The translations under genes and the position numbers were made by a program. From the NCBI GenBank assembly GCA_001797315.1, contig MGPC01000029.1, forward strand, positions 62,001-126,000: a stretch of DNA of 64,000 nt, read 5' to 3'. Shown here piece after piece: positions 61,848 through 64,000 of the stretch (position 1 is its first letter; each line of letters begins with the position of its first letter). Below the pieces are notes generated by a model. The model was not told the DNA's origin, ran no database searches, and saw only the letters and a program-made list of their open reading frames with translations. The stretch is from Curvibacter sp. GWA2_64_110 (lineage in GTDB: Bacteria; Pseudomonadota; Gammaproteobacteria; Burkholderiales; Burkholderiaceae_C).

Positions 61848-61875
61848 AATTTAGCCCGCCCACAGGCGATTTCAA
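61848..61875 (-). promoter_or_regulatory. Promoter of the candidate structured RNA
   Basis: Minus-strand TTGAAA (61875-61870), 16-bp spacer, TAAATT (61853-61848). Transcription would begin near 61841, exactly at the first hairpin of the RNA. Confidence 0.6.
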
Positions 61876-61965
61876 ATCGGAATTTCAATGAATCCAGGCT
61901 GCTTGATTGGCTTGCACACGTCTTTTCAAGGCTATAAAAATGAATATCAAATCAACTTTTTATTA

Positions 61966-61994
61966 TTGACTTGATATATTGAAGCACTTAAAAT
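61966..61994 (+). promoter_or_regulatory. Strong sigma-70-type promoter of the lytic transglycosylase gene
   Basis: TTGACT (61966-61971), 17-bp spacer, TAAAAT (61989-61994), in an AT-rich island (about 61925-61995) that contrasts with the GC-rich surroundings. Transcription from about 62001 would give a ~190-nt 5' UTR up to 62189. I see only weak hairpins and no reading frame in that UTR. Confidence 0.75.
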
Positions 61995-62189
61995 TCGCCC
62001 AATCCTGCCTTAAGTCAGGGACAACCCGAACTCGCTGCCGACCCCCGGCTACATCAGATCGCTGCCCTCGTTGAAGACGACTTGCAGGATTCTGATGGCG
62101 TAACCAACCCAGACGTGACGCCCGCTTTTTGACGCTGCTACCTTTACTGCAGTGCCAAAGCGCAGGCTCACGCGAGAAGAGGATGTGCT

Positions 62190-62990
62190 ATGACAGCGTT
62201 CAAAAAATTTGGTCTGGGCCTGCGAACTTTCGCCTCCGATGTCGCCCAGGGCTTTTTTGAAATTACCCACAACGGCTTTGCCCTCCTCGGGCTGGCCGTG
62301 ATGTTTGCCACGATCACCCTGGTCGCCCGCCCGGAACTGCGCCAGGCCGGCGAAGTCCAGCTCATGAGCTGGCTGCAAAGCCGTCAGATCGCCATCACCG
62401 GTTTTGCGGTGGAGGCTGATGCGATCGACCGTGCCACCGCAGCCAACCCGAAGGACCTGCCCAAACAGCAGGCTGCCGTGGCCTACTGGCTGAGCAAAAA
62501 ATACCGCGTGGCGCCCGAACCCTTGAGCGCCCTGGTCGCCGAGGCCTATGAAATCGGCAAGCGCACCCAGCTCGACCCGACGCTGCTGCTGGCCGTCATG
62601 GCCGTCGAATCCGGCTTCAACCCCTTTGCCCAAAGCCCGGTGGGTGCCCAAGGACTGATGCAGGTCATGACCCGGATCCACAGCGACAAATACGAGAGCT
62701 TTGGCGGCAAGTTTGCCGCCTTTGATCCAGTGACCAACCTGCGCGTGGGCGCCAAGGTGCTGCAGGAATGCATTGAACGCGCCGGCTCGCTTGAAGGCGG
62801 TCTGCGTTTTTATGTCGGCGCCGCCAACCTGGACGACGACAGCGGCTATGGTGCCAAGGTCATGGCCGAACATGCCCGCCTGCAGCAGGTCGCCAGCGGC
62901 CGGGCCGTACCTCTCCAGGTCCCGCAGGTCATTCCGGTCATGACACCGGCCAAACCCGACACTCCCCTGGAAAAACTCGCCCTCAGCTGA
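62190..62990 (+). CDS. Membrane-anchored lytic transglycosylase (SLT)
   Basis: A 266-residue peptidoglycan lytic transglycosylase. A GAGG RBS precedes ATG 62190. An N-terminal membrane helix ([18 protein letters not shown]) anchors the protein, with an SLT domain at about 115-235. The catalytic Glu140 is in [26 protein letters not shown], with the AQGLMQ signature. NLRVGAKVL and FYVGAAN are typical later blocks. A Pro-rich tail follows. It cleaves the MurNAc-GlcNAc bond with formation of 1,6-anhydro ends. Confidence 0.94.
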   Translation: MTAFKKFGLGLRTFASDVAQGFFEITHNGFALLGLAVMFATITLVARPELRQAGEVQLMSWLQSRQIAITGFAVEADAIDRATAANPKDLPKQQAAVAYWLSKKYRVAPEPLSALVAEAYEIGKRTQLDPTLLLAVMAVESGFNPFAQSPVGAQGLMQVMTRIHSDKYESFGGKFAAFDPVTNLRVGAKVLQECIERAGSLEGGLRFYVGAANLDDDSGYGAKVMAEHARLQQVASGRAVPLQVPQVIPVMTPAKPDTPLEKLALS

Positions 62991-63040
62991 GGCAGGCCAA
63001 GCTGGGGCAGCTCCTGCCCCGCGCCCGTCAGCTACACTTG

Positions 63041-63180
63041 AGGGGTACGCGACTGGCGATAGGCGCGCGGCCCTTGCGGGCCGGCTGTGCTGACGTGGGA
63101 CACCACAGGGAAGCGTGCCGCGGAACCACCCTGGTTTCCGTGTTCAGCCGTTCGCCTGGGCAGCCCCCGCCCGACGGGGG
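63041..63180 (+). ncRNA. ZTP riboswitch (pfl motif) of glyA with expression platform
   Basis: It carries the conserved pfl elements in order: CGCGACTGGCGATAGG near 63047, GTGGGACACCACAGGGAAGCG near 63095-63115, and CCGTTCGCCTGGGCAG at 63148-63163. This last strand forms the pseudoknot and ligand pocket. A CCCCCG/CGGGGG hairpin (63164-63180) follows directly and sits 22 bp before the glyA ATG, where it could act as a terminator or sequester translation signals. The aptamer senses ZTP/ZMP, which accumulate when 10-formyl-tetrahydrofolate is short, and commonly raises one-carbon genes such as glyA. TACACT at 63033 is a possible -10. Confidence 0.9.
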
Positions 63181-63202
63181 ACCAGCGTTTTATCCGACTG
63201 TC

Positions 63203-64000
63203 ATGTACAACCGAAACATCCTCGTCGAACAAACCGACCCCGAACTCTGGGCAGCCATCCAGGCCGAGAACGCCCGCCAGGAACACCACATCGAGCTGAT
63301 CGCCAGCGAAAACTACGCCTCGCCCGCGGTCATGGCAGCCCAAGGCTCGCAGCTCACCAACAAATATGCCGAAGGCTACCCCGGCAAGCGCTACTACGGC
63401 GGTTGCGAACACGTCGACGTGGCCGAACAGCTGGCCATCGACCGTGTGAAAGCCATCTTCGGCGCCGATGCGGCCAACGTGCAACCGCACTGCGGCGCCT
63501 CGGCCAACGAAGCGGTTTTCCTGGCCTTCCTCAAGCCGGGCGACACCATCATGGGCATGTCGCTGGCCGAAGGCGGCCACCTGACCCACGGCATGGCCCT
63601 GAACATGAGCGGCAAGTGGTTCAACGTCGTCTCCTATGGCCTCAACGCCAAGGAAGAGATCGACTACGACGCCATGGAGAAAAAGGCGCACGAGACTCGC
63701 CCGAAACTCATCATCGCCGGCGCCTCGGCCTACAGCCTGCACATCGACTTCGCCCGTTTTGCCAAGGTGGCCAAGGACGTGGGTGCCATCTTCATGGTGG
63801 ACATGGCCCACTACGCCGGCCTGATTGCCGCCGGCGTCTATCCCAACCCGGTGCCGTTCGCCGACGTGGTGACCTCCACCACCCACAAGAGCCTGCGCGG
63901 CCCGCGCGGCGGCATCATCCTGATGAAGGCCGAGCATGAGAAGGCCATCAACAGCGCCATCTTCCCCGGCCTGCAGGGCGGCCCGCTGATGCATGTGATC
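63203..64000 (+). CDS. glyA: Serine hydroxymethyltransferase (3' end beyond window)
   Basis: First 266 codons of a PLP enzyme converting serine and tetrahydrofolate to glycine and 5,10-methylene-tetrahydrofolate. It opens [68 protein letters not shown] and the PLP lysine in [14 protein letters not shown] are all present. The segment [12 protein letters not shown] differs from the usual PHSGAQAN. It is under the ZTP riboswitch directly upstream. The frame runs off the window at 64000. Confidence 0.97.
   Translation, partial: MYNRNILVEQTDPELWAAIQAENARQEHHIELIASENYASPAVMAAQGSQLTNKYAEGYPGKRYYGGCEHVDVAEQLAIDRVKAIFGADAANVQPHCGASANEAVFLAFLKPGDTIMGMSLAEGGHLTHGMALNMSGKWFNVVSYGLNAKEEIDYDAMEKKAHETRPKLIIAGASAYSLHIDFARFAKVAKDVGAIFMVDMAHYAGLIAAGVYPNPVPFADVVTSTTHKSLRGPRGGIILMKAEHEKAINSAIFPGLQGGPLMHVI

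Noticed and set aside
63008-63024. Terminator after the lytic transglycosylase (GGGGCAG/CTGCCCC hairpin)
   Set aside because: Good stem but no T-run on either side; not enough to call a terminator.

Overview
The window is high-GC DNA with gene order and protein families typical of a betaproteobacterium of the order Burkholderiales, most likely Comamonadaceae (Rhodoferax/Polaromonas/Acidovorax-like). The pointers are the tig-clpP-clpX-lon block, the Gly-Cys-Leu tRNA cluster, the MSHA pilus locus, a ZTP-riboswitch-controlled glyA, and short interspersed repeats resembling those I recall from this family. No prophage, insertion sequence, CRISPR array or plasmid function is visible. This is chromosomal backbone with a few accessory operons.

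Layout. 1-14617 (all minus strand): an MSHA-type IV pilus locus read mshE-G-(F-like)-A-C-D-O-P-Q-I-(PilN-like)-J-K-L-M. It contains the c-di-GMP-binding-type assembly ATPase MshE, the major pilin MshA, minor pilins, a 1118-residue MshQ surface protein, the inner-membrane platform proteins and the secretin; mshM is cut by the left edge. 14689-22153 (minus): a conserved hypothetical, four tRNAs (Gly, Cys, Gly, Leu), lon, clpX, clpP, tig and tRNA-Leu. 22214-26594 (minus): an RND efflux permease with its lipoprotein adaptor behind a palindromic operator-like site. 26724-29779 (plus): hpnC-hpnD-hpnE, which make squalene from farnesyl diphosphate. 29846-34826: a penicillin-acylase family hydrolase, a HAD phosphatase, hemH and a glutathione S-transferase. 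34912-42503 (minus): a sigma-54-type PAS/AAA+ regulator, a sigma-54 promoter, then livK-G-F-H-M and an alpha/beta hydrolase. 42566-49901: an S4 RNA-binding protein, a GGDEF diguanylate cyclase, tRNA-Ser, lysC, tilS, accA, a DNA glycosylase and cysS. 50025-55109 (plus): an envelope-oriented run of TPR/NTF2 protein, L,D-transpeptidase, two cyclophilins, lpxH and mtfA. 55128-61554 (minus): a DUF349 protein and a DUF748/AsmA-like giant. 61555-64000: a 635-bp intergenic region with a candidate structured RNA, a lytic transglycosylase, and a ZTP riboswitch followed by glyA (cut by the right edge).

How things connect. Surface attachment (MSHA) is probably tied to c-di-GMP through the MshE N-terminal motifs; an unlinked diguanylate cyclase with an intact active site lies in the same window. 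The liv operon is probably switched on by its upstream sigma-54 activator, with a -24/-12 promoter and TGTCTGA half-sites between them.

The main non-coding observations are: (i) a family of seven ~60-bp repeats that align without gaps over their first ~40 positions, five of them lying in frame inside genes; (ii) three different palindromic repeats at three junctions of one liv operon; (iii) a promoter - hairpin array - terminator unit of ~220 nt upstream of the DUF748 gene that I cannot assign to a known RNA; (iv) the sigma-54 control region; (v) the ZTP riboswitch. Starts were moved from the longest reading frame wherever an RBS, signal peptide, prepilin motif or overlap favoured a shorter one.
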